Of a stretch of DNA of 64,000 nt, positions 1 through 8,734 are shown one piece after another; the first letter of the stretch is position 1; each line of letters begins with the position of its first letter. The notes beneath the pieces were generated by a model that had not been told where the DNA came from, made no database searches, and saw nothing but the letters and a program-made list of their open reading frames with translations. The DNA is from Clostridiaceae bacterium (GTDB lineage Bacteria; Bacillota; Clostridia; Lachnospirales; Lachnospiraceae): the NCBI GenBank assembly GCA_902362865.1, contig CABIYE010000004.1, positions 1 through 64,000 on the forward strand. The letters run 5' to 3'. A program made the position numbers and the translations under genes.

Positions 1-138
1 TTAAGAATACCTTGCCGCATATTTATTAACTCCTTGTATAATACTGAATCTAATTATATTCCTTAACCCTTTATTTGTCAAGCTGACAAACTAAAGCAGA
101 AAAAGCGGCAGGATTTCCCCCTGCCACTAATCATCTGT

Positions 139-528
139 TTATGCAAAAATAATTTCCTTTTCCACAATCTCCCTCGCACAAGCCCTTATGTTATTCGTTC
201 TTCCAGTCCATTCTAAGGCGTTTTCTTCCTTTAGGCATTCCGTTATGCCCTGTGCTTGCTTCATGCCCTCTATGAGCCGTTCAAAGTGTTCCTGTGCCTG
301 TCTGTCAATGTCGGCAAGGTAAGCATTGAGCCTGCCGCTTGTGAGAAGATTGGTGTATGTAATTTTGCGGTACTCCCGCAGATAGTCCAAGTGCCGCCGT
401 CCGAATAAGTCTATCGACTGTTCCTTTTCGGGTGGTATGGTAAGGCAGGGTAAAATGTATTCGCCTTGCCGTTCGTATCTGCCGCCCATTTCCTCAAAGA
501 TTGATTGTACCATTTGTTTTTCCTCCAA
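139..528 (-). CDS. tnpV: TnpV-like transposon-encoded protein
   Basis: A 129-residue basic-acidic protein whose length and sequence (GGRYxRQGEYILPCL near the N terminus, FGRRHLDYLREYRK, then LTSGRLNAYLADIDRQAQ) match the TnpV family carried by Tn4451-type mobilizable transposons of clostridia. TnpV has no established enzymatic role; it normally sits beside the large serine resolvase TnpX. No TnpX is visible here, so this is probably the edge of an element continuing left of the window or a remnant. The start has a purine-rich site upstream (GGAGGAAAA on the minus strand). Family recognition is by memory of conserved text, not a search. Confidence 0.75.
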   Translation of the reverse strand: MEEKQMVQSIFEEMGGRYERQGEYILPCLTIPPEKEQSIDLFGRRHLDYLREYRKITYTNLLTSGRLNAYLADIDRQAQEHFERLIEGMKQAQGITECLKEENALEWTGRTNNIRACAREIVEKEIIFA

Positions 529-550
529 ATAAGATATTCACTCCATACTC

Positions 551-748
551 ATGTCTGCTATCATTAACACAATTTACGTTTTCTCCTTATCTGGTTTCAT
601 ACATTATTTAAAATTAAATAAAAAAGTTAATTGGGTAAAATCATGTTTTGCTACATGTGATAAAGATGAATTGTTTTTAGGAAAAAATGTATTAAATGCG
701 AGAATTACACAAGAACAGTTTGTTGAAGAAATGAAAAAAATTAAATAG
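551..748 (+). CDS. small hypothetical protein, possibly a truncated gene end
   Basis: A 65-residue reading frame with a hydrophobic start and a charged C terminus ending KKIK. I do not recognise a family. There is no convincing ribosome binding site before the ATG, and it lies just behind tnpV in the opposite direction, so it may be the 3' part of a gene cut by an insertion. A good intrinsic terminator follows within 15 bases, which supports that this reading frame was once transcribed. Confidence 0.4.
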   Translation: MSAIINTIYVFSLSGFIHYLKLNKKVNWVKSCFATCDKDELFLGKNVLNARITQEQFVEEMKKIK

Positions 749-760
749 TATTAAGATAAT

Positions 761-787
761 AAAACGCCCACTTTGTAGGCGTTTTAT
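761..787 (+). terminator. intrinsic terminator
   Basis: AAAACGCC and GGCGTTTT pair around an ACTTTGTA-type loop, followed by a T-rich stretch. It terminates the small reading frame ending at 748. Confidence 0.8.
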
Positions 788-836
788 TTGAAATACAGAT
801 TTAATTCAACTATATAATTCTAAGGAACTTAATAAA

Positions 837-1265
837 ATGAAGAAAAATAATATAACACTTGTATTTGTTGCTATCGTTTTTTCGATTATTGTTGGAATGA
901 TAATTGGAAAAAGCTTATTAAAGTATAAAGAAGGTGAGCCAGATGTAGTTGGCAGTTTTTCTATGAATAGAGATGAAAATTTTACAGTAGTTGCTAACAG
1001 AAAAAATATTTCTGATAAAGAAGCATTTGCAAGACTGCTTTTAAAAATGTACAAAGAGAATTCATTTCATTCAATAAAATTTTCTACAGATCATGGATAT
1101 GCAACCAGCCTTGATATGACCGTATATTCTTGGAAAGAAGATATCGAAAATGGCGAATCCATTATGCAAATAGAATTTAGACCGATTGAATATGGAAAAG
1201 ATTATGATCTTGTTCATAATCCGGATAAATATGTGCTTCTTATCGATGGAACAGAAATAAAGTGA
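837..1265 (+). CDS. membrane-anchored hypothetical protein
   Basis: A 142-residue protein beginning MKKNN with one hydrophobic segment at about residues 6-27 (TLVFVAIVFSIIVGMIIG), then a soluble extracellular-looking domain of about 110 residues that ends ...YVLLIDGTEIK. This is the layout of a signal-anchor protein with a small beta-rich domain. I recognise no family. It is the last gene before the convergent mobilization block and shares the AT-rich composition of the cargo region. It is flanked by terminators on both sides, so it is likely expressed alone. Confidence 0.6.
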   Translation: MKKNNITLVFVAIVFSIIVGMIIGKSLLKYKEGEPDVVGSFSMNRDENFTVVANRKNISDKEAFARLLLKMYKENSFHSIKFSTDHGYATSLDMTVYSWKEDIENGESIMQIEFRPIEYGKDYDLVHNPDKYVLLIDGTEIK

Positions 1266-1352
1266 AATATATAGATATGTAGATAAAGCGCAGAAAAAGA
1301 GGATTGCTCAATACAGGTTATTTTCAATTATTACCCCTAAAATGATAAAAGA

Positions 1353-1377
1353 GAGGCAGCGGATAATCCGTTGCCTC
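1353..1377 (-). terminator. terminator of the minus-strand mobilization block
   Basis: GAGGCAACGG pairs with CCGCTGCCTC on the minus strand, followed by TCTTTTATCATTTT. It sits immediately after the frameshifted regulator that ends the dut/thyX/mob block. Confidence 0.7.
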
Positions 1378-1394
1378 ATTACAGTATACGACAC

Positions 1395-1666
1395 TTAATC
1401 TAGTTCCGCCCCTAACTCATACCTCCAATACTCCGCCGCCTCATACTCCCTGGGTTCTGAGAGTACCGGTACGGTAAAGAGTTCAACCGGAACACCGAGT
1501 GTTGATGCGAAGAGCTTCATAAGATCCTCTTTCGGACATCACTCTCATACTGAGCAATCCGGACATCAGCACAGCTGTCGGGAAATCCAACAGCCATGCC
1601 AAGTTCTTTTTGGGTGAGATGATTTTTTTGTCTTAAGTGTTTTAATTTTCTTCCAAATGTAATCAT
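1395..1666 (-). pseudogene. frameshifted Cro/CI-type HTH regulator
   Basis: The first about 50 codons give a helix-turn-helix domain (MITFGRKLKHLRQKNHLTQKE...), with the frame closing early at 1517. In the next frame, after codons for KED, translation continues as LMKLFASTLGVPVELF, the usual C-terminal part of such regulators, to a stop at 1395. A one-base change near 1515-1530 therefore splits one gene of about 90 codons. It overlaps the tail of the dUTPase and closes the minus-strand block. A sequencing error is the alternative explanation. Confidence 0.7.
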
Positions 1667-1670
1667 AGTA

Positions 1671-2084
1671 TTATTCTCCTGTGCTTCCGAATGCCCCAGT
1701 TCCTCGTTCTTCACCAAGGTCCAGGACAAAATCTGCGATCACGACCGGTGTAATCACCAGCTGACCGACGCGTGTGTCTTTATGAATGGTCTGAGAAGAT
1801 GTGCTCACGTTGCTTATAATGGCATGGATTTCACCACGATAACCGGAGTCAATCGGTGGAAGTTCACATACCAGTCCTTTTGCTGCCATGCTGCTTCGTG
1901 GAAAGACATATCCGGCAAATCCATCTGGGATGATGAGACCGAATCCAAGCGGAATTCTTGCAACCTCGCCTGGTTTTAATACGCAATCATAAGGCATGAA
2001 TACATCAGCACCGGCATCATTTTCATGTGGCCGGAATGGATGATGATCTGCTTTCAGACCAAAGTCAATCAGTTTAATCTTTAT
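1671..2084 (-). CDS. dut: dUTP diphosphatase with a lost or non-standard start codon
   Basis: Hydrolyses dUTP to dUMP and pyrophosphate, keeping uracil out of DNA and supplying dUMP to the adjacent thymidylate synthase. All five family motifs are visible: DAGADV (1), PRSSMAAKGL (2), DSGYRGEIHAII (3), RVGQLVI (4) and GAFGSTGE (5). The only in-frame ATG (position 1997) lies after motif 1 and would remove it. The conserved frame runs back to an ATA codon at 2082-2084, ten bases after an AAGGAG site, in the usual position of the start; an in-frame TGA lies three codons further up. Either ATA/ATT is used or the start is mutated. It overlaps the end of thyX. Confidence 0.8.
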   Translation of the reverse strand: MKIKLIDFGLKADHHPFRPHENDAGADVFMPYDCVLKPGEVARIPLGFGLIIPDGFAGYVFPRSSMAAKGLVCELPPIDSGYRGEIHAIISNVSTSSQTIHKDTRVGQLVITPVVIADFVLDLGEERGTGAFGSTGE

Positions 2085-2853
2085 GGCTGCTCATCTCCTT
2101 CCGGATCAGCAATGGATAATCTGTTTTTAAGATATCTGCAGGCATCCAAAGTTTTGAAATGGGATTCTGACAGGACATCTGTTTTTCCATGCAGCTTCCT
2201 CTCTGACAGAATGGACCGGTCAGATCTGGTGCAAAAAGAATCGGGCTTAATTTGTACAATCTTTGCCAGATATAGAGCATCACAATCCTGGTTTCATCCG
2301 TATTCCTTCTGCAGGTTCTCTGACCAATCATATGCTTCCACTGGTAAGGTGTCGCGCTGATGATCAGTACGTTTCGAAGTCCCTGAGGTGTGGCATATCC
2401 GGCTGAATCATGATCAATGCCTAAGGCACAAAGCTCTGCATAATGATCCAGATCTGACTGACAGCTTTTCTTGTAAATATCCTGGATTTCTTTATCTGCT
2501 TTCATGATTCCATATGGAATAGCAAATGCAGCATGACCGGAATAATTGCTGTACTGCAGAGATGCACTCATGTACTTTACTTCATTCTGATGTCTTGTGA
2601 TCTGTGCCAGGAAGCGTCTGCTTGCACCAACAACAGCTACGGTAATGACCATGAATTTCTGCACGGTTGGATGCGGAAGCCCTGCAATGTTTTCTACAGT
2701 CTTCTGACTGTAGGATTGACGGTAAAGATCCATCAGATCTGCCATGTTCTGGATCGTATGACCGTGTTGTGTGAGTCTGGCAGCAAAGACCATATTCTGT
2801 TCTGCTTCCCGGATTCCATAGCAGTTTAAGATAGCTGTTTCAATGTGATCCAT
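2074..2853 (-). CDS. thyX: FAD-dependent thymidylate synthase (ThyX-like)
   Basis: A 259-residue protein of the ThyX class, which makes dTMP from dUMP using methylene-tetrahydrofolate, FAD and NADPH. The sequence shows the substrate region TRHQNEVKYMSASLQYSNYS, a variant of the RHRxxSxNE-type signature, and a later Arg-rich block, MIGQRTCRRNTDETRIVM, corresponding to the dUMP/FAD-binding arginines. The variant signature resembles phage and mobile-element members. It precedes the dUTPase, so the pair forms a small thymidylate module, probably helping plasmid or element replication. It overlaps the upstream gene by 14 bases and the downstream dut frame by about 11. Confidence 0.75.
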   Translation of the reverse strand: MDHIETAILNCYGIREAEQNMVFAARLTQHGHTIQNMADLMDLYRQSYSQKTVENIAGLPHPTVQKFMVITVAVVGASRRFLAQITRHQNEVKYMSASLQYSNYSGHAAFAIPYGIMKADKEIQDIYKKSCQSDLDHYAELCALGIDHDSAGYATPQGLRNVLIISATPYQWKHMIGQRTCRRNTDETRIVMLYIWQRLYKLSPILFAPDLTGPFCQRGSCMEKQMSCQNPISKLWMPADILKTDYPLLIRKEMSSHKD

Positions 2854-3166
2854 AGGCCTGTTCCTCCTTTACCAGAGCTTTTAAAAGGATCAGATAATTG
2901 ATGCAGTCTGTGATTTTTTCATCCCACTGTTCCATGTCAAAATGTAACAGAGTGGAATAACACATATCGTAAAGGGATACGACATGTTTCGACATCATAC
3001 CGGCCAGTGCTGCTTTTGGATCGCAGTTTTGTAAGGCGGCAGCAATCTTGAATGCACTGAGGCGGTCAATATTGTCACCGGTATATTCTTTCTTTTTATG
3101 TGCCAGAATATCGGCACACTTTCTCATCTGAAGTTCAAATACAATATTAAATTCTTCTTGTGTCAT
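2840..3166 (-). CDS. small phage/plasmid-type protein, possibly DUF1599-like
   Basis: A 108-residue soluble helical protein with the pattern KKKEYTGDNIDRLSAFK ... AALAGMMSKHVVSLYDM ... INYLILLKALV. This resembles small proteins found beside thymidylate and nucleotide-modification genes in phages and elements (DUF1599/Nmad1-like); I hold that only loosely. It overlaps thyX by 14 bases, so the two are translationally coupled, and it follows the relaxase gene after 29 bases. It has a ribosome site AAAGGAGG before the ATG. Confidence 0.55.
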   Translation of the reverse strand: MTQEEFNIVFELQMRKCADILAHKKKEYTGDNIDRLSAFKIAAALQNCDPKAALAGMMSKHVVSLYDMCYSTLLHFDMEQWDEKITDCINYLILLKALVKEEQAYGSH

Positions 3167-3195
3167 GTGATAGTTCCTCCTTTGTTTTGTGATAG

Positions 3196-4749
3196 TTATC
3201 GTTCGAGATCTTTGTTTTTTGATCTTACTGGTTCTGGTATCTGCATCTGAAGAATGGCATCAACATTCTGATCGGCAGTGTCCAGATCTTTTAATTTTTC
3301 TTTCAAGCTGCTTATTGCTTCTTCTTCGGAAGCTATCTGCTGTTGCAGTTTTTCTTTTTGTAAAGTCAGGGTTTTTAGGCTTGTCATCTTTCCATCCTGA
3401 TAAAAGGATCTCAGCCAATCTCTGGCTTCTTCATATTTCTGAATTTCCTTCGCATGTTCTTTCCGGTACTTTCCTTTGTACTTTGCATTTGAAAATTGGG
3501 AATAAACTTCCTTGTTTGCATAGTACTGTCCGGTGTAGCGGATCTGATCATTGAGAGTCCTTAGATTGGACCGATGCTGAGCAAACTGTGTCTGCATTTC
3601 TTTCAATTCCTGCTTTGATGCAAGCAGTGTTTTTTTCAAATCTGACTGCGTATCAAATCCATGTTCCTGCACATAGATAATGGTATTTGCCATTTGCTGC
3701 AGATTAGAAAGTTTTACCCGATGAGCATAAGCCGGGCTCTGCATTGCTTTCACATTTGTCTGGAGATTTACAACCAGGCACAGGTGAGATCTGACGTAGA
3801 GAATGGCCAATGGATCCTTGCGTAAGAAGGTCTGTTCCAGGTGTTCTTTTCCATATCGTGTTCCCAGTGCACGTTCAGAAATCCGCTTCTGTCGATCAGG
3901 ATGAAGATAGCTGTATCTGCCACGATGCTCAATCACAGAGATCTGAAATAGTTCCAGAAGTTTAGATTGGAATTCATCAAAACTATTGGATGTGGCAGCG
4001 CATTCATCAATCGCATTTCGCAAATATTCTTTCTGTGTAAGGAACACGGTGGATGTTGGTTTGAGACCATCTTCGATGATTTTTTGATTGATCTCATCCA
4101 GTTTTTGCTGGCCATGTTTCTGTGCCATATATTCTTTCTGAGTGATTTTTCTTTCAGCCGGAGCAAGAAGATCTATCTGGTGAAGTCCTTCCTGTTGGCA
4201 CCGATCCATGACTGTTTTCTTAAAAGTGTTCATGAATTTATCAGTGGAACGATGCTTGTAACCGGCGGCTTCCTCATGTGGTTTATCCATATAAGGCTGC
4301 CTTTCTACTGCAGTCTTCCGCACACTGTTGATGACGATGTGGGTATGGATATTTCCGGACTCATTGTGCCCATCGGTATGAGTAACCACCAGTGCCTGAT
4401 ATCCGGGAAACATCTGCTTTGCAAGTTCCAAACTGATTGCGTGTGCTCTTGGTCCGGTAAGTCCGTTTTCTGTAACATCGCTCGGATCGTAGCTGATAAT
4501 GTAGTGGTGACTTTTGATATCTTCACGTTTTTTATTTTTGTGAAAATGAGCATTTGTCAGTTCACATTCCTTGTCAAAAGACATCGGATCACAGTTCAGC
4601 CCATCCATATAAAACTCTTTTCGCAAGATGCTTCGTCCGGATTCATCTACAATCTTTTTCCCGGTTTTTTCATCATGTTCAAACAGAAGATAATTGATAG
4701 CAGCTGAGTAATTTGCATTTCTGCTTTTAATGTGTTTTACGATTGCCAT
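3196..4749 (-). CDS. MobP-type relaxase (mobilization protein)
   Basis: A 517-residue relaxase that nicks oriT and is carried into the recipient attached to the DNA. The N-terminal 200 residues carry the relaxase fold: HHYIISYDPSD, then the metal-binding three-histidine motif in GNIHTHIVINSV, with an upstream Tyr-rich region that could hold the catalytic Tyr. Residues about 330-500 are predicted coiled coil (many K/E/Q heptads). It overlaps mobC by 23 bases. There is no type IV secretion machinery in this part of the window, so the element is mobilizable and would need a helper. The family call is firm; subtype P is an inference from the overall pattern. Confidence 0.88.
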   Translation of the reverse strand: MAIVKHIKSRNANYSAAINYLLFEHDEKTGKKIVDESGRSILRKEFYMDGLNCDPMSFDKECELTNAHFHKNKKREDIKSHHYIISYDPSDVTENGLTGPRAHAISLELAKQMFPGYQALVVTHTDGHNESGNIHTHIVINSVRKTAVERQPYMDKPHEEAAGYKHRSTDKFMNTFKKTVMDRCQQEGLHQIDLLAPAERKITQKEYMAQKHGQQKLDEINQKIIEDGLKPTSTVFLTQKEYLRNAIDECAATSNSFDEFQSKLLELFQISVIEHRGRYSYLHPDRQKRISERALGTRYGKEHLEQTFLRKDPLAILYVRSHLCLVVNLQTNVKAMQSPAYAHRVKLSNLQQMANTIIYVQEHGFDTQSDLKKTLLASKQELKEMQTQFAQHRSNLRTLNDQIRYTGQYYANKEVYSQFSNAKYKGKYRKEHAKEIQKYEEARDWLRSFYQDGKMTSLKTLTLQKEKLQQQIASEEEAISSLKEKLKDLDTADQNVDAILQMQIPEPVRSKNKDLER

Positions 4750-5113
4750 TCATACCACCTGCCAGTTTCAGTACCTCTTTTCTCAATAGGAATAAGTCCG
4801 TGATACACTGATGGATTTCGTTTTCTATAGCACGTGACTGACTGCCACCACTGTTAAAATGCTTGGCGATCTGATTGAGATTCGATCCAATCTTTCCATA
4901 TTCACTGACCAGTTTTCTGAGGTCATTCATGTCTGCAACAACTTCAATCTGATGATTGATTTGATTCTCAAGCAGAAGTTTTCTCAGATATTCTGATCGG
5001 CTAATAGATAAACAAGCAGCGCCTTGGTCTAATAAATCCAGTTCGACATCTGTAAGACGTAATCCTATAAAATGTCTGTGATTCAGTTCTTTATCTTTGT
5101 TTTTTGTTCTCAT
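4727..5113 (-). CDS. mobC: MobC-like relaxosome accessory protein
   Basis: A 128-residue protein with a ribbon-helix-helix-like N terminus (HRHFIGLRLTDVELDLLDQ) and the MobC signature GSNLNQIAKHFNSGG at about residues 75-90. MobC proteins bind oriT and help melt the DNA for the relaxase. It is first in the minus-strand mob block and translationally coupled to the relaxase. The region directly upstream is rich in inverted repeats, as expected for oriT. Confidence 0.88.
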   Translation of the reverse strand: MRTKNKDKELNHRHFIGLRLTDVELDLLDQGAACLSISRSEYLRKLLLENQINHQIEVVADMNDLRKLVSEYGKIGSNLNQIAKHFNSGGSQSRAIENEIHQCITDLFLLRKEVLKLAGGMNGNRKTH

Positions 5114-5352
5114 ACTCCTCCTTCCGCTGAGACTATTCCTCCCGCCGGGAGTCCACGTATTTCAATATCGGCTGTCCCTTCCGATATTAGAAATAGTGCC
5201 GTGAACACCTTCAGGTGGAACCAACAGACAAGTGAAACGTCTGTTATTAAGAGGGTATGGGGAGATCCCCATCAAGATAAATCCCATAGGAGAACAGGAT
5301 GCCAAACGGCAATACTGTTAAACATGGGTGGATCTTGCTCTGTATGTGTACC
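5114..5352. other. oriT candidate upstream of mobC
   Basis: A 240-base gene-free stretch packed with short inverted repeats: AATATCGG/CCGATATT (about 5163-5190), CACCT/AGGTG (about 5207-5216), AACAGAC/GTCTGTT (about 5221-5246) and GGGG/CCCC around AGAT (about 5259-5270). Stacked hairpins directly upstream of mobC are where oriT normally lies in this class of element. The nick site cannot be placed from sequence alone. Confidence 0.55.
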
Positions 5353-5394
5353 CCTCTATATAACGAAACGCTGAGAGCCTGTTTTACAGTGGGG
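5353..5394. repeat. inverted copy of the pre-excisionase sequence
   Basis: The reverse complement matches 17921-17961 with about 33 of 35 identical bases in the core (CCACTGTAAAACA, then AGCGTTTCGTTATAT). This copy lies at the outer edge of the oriT region; the other is directly upstream of the excisionase gene. The two bracket the 12.5-kb cargo in inverted orientation. Confidence 0.8.
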
Positions 5395-5479
5395 GAAAAG
5401 AAAAAATATCAAAAAAATGATGATTAATGGTGAGCTTGTGATAGAATGAAAAAAAGAGAAAAGCATAAGTGTTGGATAT

Positions 5480-5647
5480 ATGCTTCGCATTGATTGCTGG
5501 GGAGCTGAAAAAGATTTAAAAACCACATATGGATCAGAATGTGCGCTTACTTCATTGGCTGTGGATGAGCCTTTAGAATATGCAAGATTATATCTCGATG
5601 GCAATTTACAGATGTGGATAGATTCAGAAGATTCACTTGAATTATAG
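5480..5647 (+). CDS. small hypothetical reading frame, possible gene remnant
   Basis: 55 codons from ATG (MLRIDCWGAEKDL... to ...MWIDSEDSLEL). The composition is protein-like with a well-placed stop, and codons upstream of the ATG stay open (SVGY). There is no clear ribosome site. No family recognised. It may be the tail of a truncated gene. Confidence 0.35.
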   Translation: MLRIDCWGAEKDLKTTYGSECALTSLAVDEPLEYARLYLDGNLQMWIDSEDSLEL

Positions 5648-6527
5648 AACAAGAATAACGGGTAGAAAACTTCTGATGCCCATTTTACAAGGGGTTCGAG
5701 TTTTTTATGTCTGCTGGCGCTATTTCTCTGCTGGAGTACTATTTTCGGGATAATGGCGAAAGGCTTTAGCGGTATAGTTAGAAGCACCGTTTCCATATTT
5801 TGTATTGGTTATGGTTTTTATATAATCGCTGGAATAATAGTCAATTGTAGAGCAAATGAAATAGACACAGGGGATTAAGGAAGAGTTGAAGGCAGATAAA
5901 CAGATGGAATGGGTAGCAAATAAATACTATACAAGAGTGTGAAAAGGGAATTTTGAATAAGGAGATGATTTGGCAATAAGGTGCAGTAATCTGGTGGAAA
6001 GCAAGTCTGAAAATGGCTTGCTTTTTGCTTTACAATGTGGTTAGTTGATGTATATAATTATGATAAAGAGATAAAATTGATTTTTATATTTTGGTTCGAT
6101 ATTGTGATGCAGTTTTTATCCCAAAAAGAGTAAAAATCGAATTATCCGCATAAACACAGGGATTTTAAGCAATATGAAACAAAAAATAAAAGAATTTTAC
6201 CACTAATTTACTACGAATGAAAGAACCTTGATACGACAGAGAAAACAGCATAAATAAAGGCAAAATTGGCATTTCATACAGAATATGAGATGTCTTTTTT
6301 GTTGCTGTAATACAGTATAACTATTCTTTTTCTGCTTGATTATTAATCATTTTTTAGGACATGAATTGTCAAGAGCTTGTTGCGTAGCAATGTTTACACT
6401 CTTGATAATTTATGGAATAAAAAATATTCTGACAGATACTAGAAAAGTGATGACTACTCAATTTTCTAATGATATAATATGATAAATAATAATAGATAAA
6501 CTTGAAGTGATTAAGGAAGTGTATGCC
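5648..6527. other. gene-free AT-rich stretch with two terminator-like hairpins
   Basis: I see no supported gene in these 880 bases. Two plus-strand intrinsic terminators are visible: AAGCAAG/CTTGCTT with a T-run (5999-6026) and GGCATTTCATA/TATGAGATGTC followed by six T (6268-6300). Both suggest decayed transcription units. A ribosome site AAGGAAGT at 6513-6520 belongs to the next gene. Confidence 0.5.
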
Positions 6528-7283
6528 ATGAAAAAATTTTTGAAAATAATGTTAATCATAATTGGAGCGATTTCTTTGATTTTTGTAGCTCTGATAGGGA
6601 TTGGGTTATTTGTTGATGTTGAATATGATGACCATATTGAAAATGGTCGTTATACTTATGTTCCGGAAGAAGAAAATAAAGATAATGAATACGTGGAATT
6701 TACGATAAATGATTATGATAAAAATAATGCCAAGCTTGTATATTATGACACGATTGAAGAAGCTATTCAACTTTCCACTTTGAATGCTGAAAATGAGGAA
6801 CTTTCGGTTCCTGCTGATTTTCTTAATCATGTTGATGAAACCTTGCATATATGGCAAGGCAAAAAATATGATACGATTTTCTATCGGGCTGGAAATGATA
6901 ACGATGATATTCAAGGCTTAGTAATGGCTCGTTGTAAAAAGCAGATACAGAATGGGCATACACAATACGCATTTATAAATGCTACACCGGTTACAACGAA
7001 ACGAGATAGAATTTTGTTAGATGATATTACAGAGCTTATTCACTCTTCTTTGAAATTAAGTGATTTCCAACAAGACTTAAACCCCGATTATCCAAGCAAG
7101 CGTTTTGTTTACGGCTATGCACATGATAAAGAAATCTATTCATTGGAAGTAGAAGGACAAAAACCGGACGGTGTAATTGAAATCAATGTATATGACAGAG
7201 TCATGTATCTATGGTATTACAATGACTTACAAAGTAACAAAAGAGGTGACTGTTTAAGCTATTCGGTAGATGTACCTAAATAA
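6528..7283 (+). CDS. membrane-anchored hypothetical protein
   Basis: A 251-residue protein starting MKKFLKIMLIIIG, chosen because AAGGAAGT lies eight bases before this ATG. One N-terminal hydrophobic segment (about residues 5-28) is followed by an acidic extracellular domain with no cysteines forming a lipobox. The downstream domain contains many Asp/Asn and the stretch GLVMARCKKQIQ. No family recognised. It sits alone in the AT-rich cargo, 350 bases before the next gene. Confidence 0.65.
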   Translation: MKKFLKIMLIIIGAISLIFVALIGIGLFVDVEYDDHIENGRYTYVPEEENKDNEYVEFTINDYDKNNAKLVYYDTIEEAIQLSTLNAENEELSVPADFLNHVDETLHIWQGKKYDTIFYRAGNDNDDIQGLVMARCKKQIQNGHTQYAFINATPVTTKRDRILLDDITELIHSSLKLSDFQQDLNPDYPSKRFVYGYAHDKEIYSLEVEGQKPDGVIEINVYDRVMYLWYYNDLQSNKRGDCLSYSVDVPK

Positions 7284-7640
7284 AATGACATTTTTACATA
7301 ATACTATATTATTAGTTAGGCAGACGGAGTGATCCAGACACGGTGGCAGGAAAATCTTTCAGATTTTTCTGCCATGTCTTGCAAGTGGCTGGTTTACTTC
7401 GTCTGTGAGCGAGCCTGTGGCGAGCGAAGATTAAGCCCCCGTTATCTAACAAGGGGGGCACAAAAAACAAAAGACACTATACACTAACAGGCGGAAAACG
7501 CTGTATTTACAAGGCAAAACCGCATTTTATAAGATGTGATATAAAAAGTATCTATTTCACAAAAGAAAAACAATAAATTTAAACATTATAATATTTTAAT
7601 TTTTGTGGTAATGATATGCAAACTTTTTAGGAGGGAAGAT
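7284..7640. other. non-coding stretch with a strong hairpin, typical of conjugative element ends
   Basis: No gene. A near-perfect inverted repeat at 7345-7373 (GGCAGGAAAATCT with AGATTTTTCTGCC around TTC) is followed by GC-richer text (GCGAGCCTGTGGCGAGCGAAG) and a CCCCC/GGGGGG pair (about 7436-7460) unlike the AT-rich surroundings. It is reminiscent of intergenic sequence in Tn1549-like elements; I cannot assign a function. Confidence 0.4.
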
Positions 7641-7865
7641 ATGGATTGTAAAATGACTGATATTATTGCTATTATTTCAAGTATCATTGCTATTGGTTAT
7701 TCAATTTATTCCATAATTACTAAAAGTTATATTCGTCAATACAACCTTGAAAAATTTGAACATTTTTCTTTAAATCAGAAGAAAGTTTGTATTGTTTTCA
7801 ATTTTATTATGACACTTATAATTGGGATAAGTGGGGTGTATATATTGCTATTATACTTATTCTAA
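7641..7865 (+). CDS. small two-helix membrane protein
   Basis: 74 residues beginning MDCKMTDIIAIISS; the start is set by GGAGGG at 7630-7635. Two hydrophobic segments (about residues 6-26 and 50-73) flank a short polar loop, so both termini probably face the same side. No family recognised. It is the first of a run of small membrane proteins. Confidence 0.6.
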   Translation: MDCKMTDIIAIISSIIAIGYSIYSIITKSYIRQYNLEKFEHFSLNQKKVCIVFNFIMTLIIGISGVYILLLYLF

Positions 7866-7925
7866 TGGGATTGAAAGCATTTATGTAGCAAATAGCAAAA
7901 TTTTATAAGTGAAACGAGGTACTCT

Positions 7926-8339
7926 ATGGAAAAAAAGGAACTTATCAAACTATATTTACAAAATGTGGATAAAATGTTTGGATATGCCAACATGAACGCA
8001 TATATTGATGAGCGATTAAAGAAGTATACGAAATACTGTCAAAGTAAAAAGCCAGAAGAACAGATTATTATATGGCTGAAATTATTGCATGAAAATTTCG
8101 GAAAAAAGATTGTTTATTTAGGAAGTTACTTAGCATTACAAGAAAAGGATATGAGCTATTTAAATAATGCGTTCAATTCGGCAGTAACATGGGGACAACT
8201 CACAATAACAAACAGCGGTTGCGACCATTCCATTCACGCTTGGAATATTTTACCACATATATTCTGTGCAAACCGCTTTCGTGACATTGAAAAAATATTT
8301 CCAAAAGAAAACGGACTTAGTAAGAATGCAGATTTATGA
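7926..8339 (+). CDS. hypothetical protein
   Basis: A 137-residue soluble protein (MEKKELIKLYLQNVDKMFG...) that is mostly helical, with several Trp and Cys and an AWNILPHIF segment. A GAAACGAGG ribosome site precedes the ATG. I do not recognise a domain. A perfect ten-base inverted repeat (AACACCGATA ... TATCGGTGTT, 8370-8409) follows, likely acting as terminator. Confidence 0.55.
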   Translation: MEKKELIKLYLQNVDKMFGYANMNAYIDERLKKYTKYCQSKKPEEQIIIWLKLLHENFGKKIVYLGSYLALQEKDMSYLNNAFNSAVTWGQLTITNSGCDHSIHAWNILPHIFCANRFRDIEKIFPKENGLSKNADL

Positions 8340-8369
8340 GTGGTTATAAGAAGTATCTGCCAAAAAGAA

Positions 8370-8409
8370 AACACCGATAAAGCCTGTAAAATAGGGATAT
8401 ATCGGTGTT
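8370..8409. terminator. hairpin after the 7926-8339 gene
   Basis: Perfect inverted repeat AACACCGATA/TATCGGTGTT with a 20-base spacer. There is no long T-run, so it may be a processing or weak termination structure. Confidence 0.45.
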
Positions 8410-8454
8410 ATAAGAACTTATGAAAAGATAATTAGAAATTTATTTTATGTTTTA

Positions 8455-8703
8455 ATGGACAAAACAATTGTCAAGGATGGATGGCTATATAGAAATGGAT
8501 TTTTAAGGAAGAACTGTAAAATAAGATTAACGGATATTACCCAGATGAAAAGAAAAAAGAATTTATTTGGAGAAGCTCTTATTTTATATAAAAATCAGAA
8601 AAAAATCGCTAAAATTTCTGCCCGAAATAGAAATGTGGACTGGCTGCAAGTAAAGATTGCAGAAATAAAAAAGGATAAGAAGAAATTAGAACGTAAAAAA
8701 TGA
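8455..8703 (+). CDS. PH-like domain fragment
   Basis: 82 residues (MDKTIVKDGWLYRNGFLRK ... LTDITQMKRKKNLFGEALILYKNQKKIAKIS) with a beta-rich pattern like the cytoplasmic PH-like domain seen in the larger membrane protein just downstream. It has no membrane segment and no ribosome site, so it is probably the 3' part of a truncated paralogue of the 8735-9937 gene. Ends 31 bases before that gene. Confidence 0.45.
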   Translation: MDKTIVKDGWLYRNGFLRKNCKIRLTDITQMKRKKNLFGEALILYKNQKKIAKISARNRNVDWLQVKIAEIKKDKKKLERKK

Positions 8704-8734
8704 AAAATGTGAATCATATAGGGAGATTGAGTTT

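Noticed and set aside
5356..5796. 146-codon minus-strand open frame
   Set aside because: It starts without a ribosome site, covers the inverted repeat and lies opposite the 5480-5647 frame; composition looks random.
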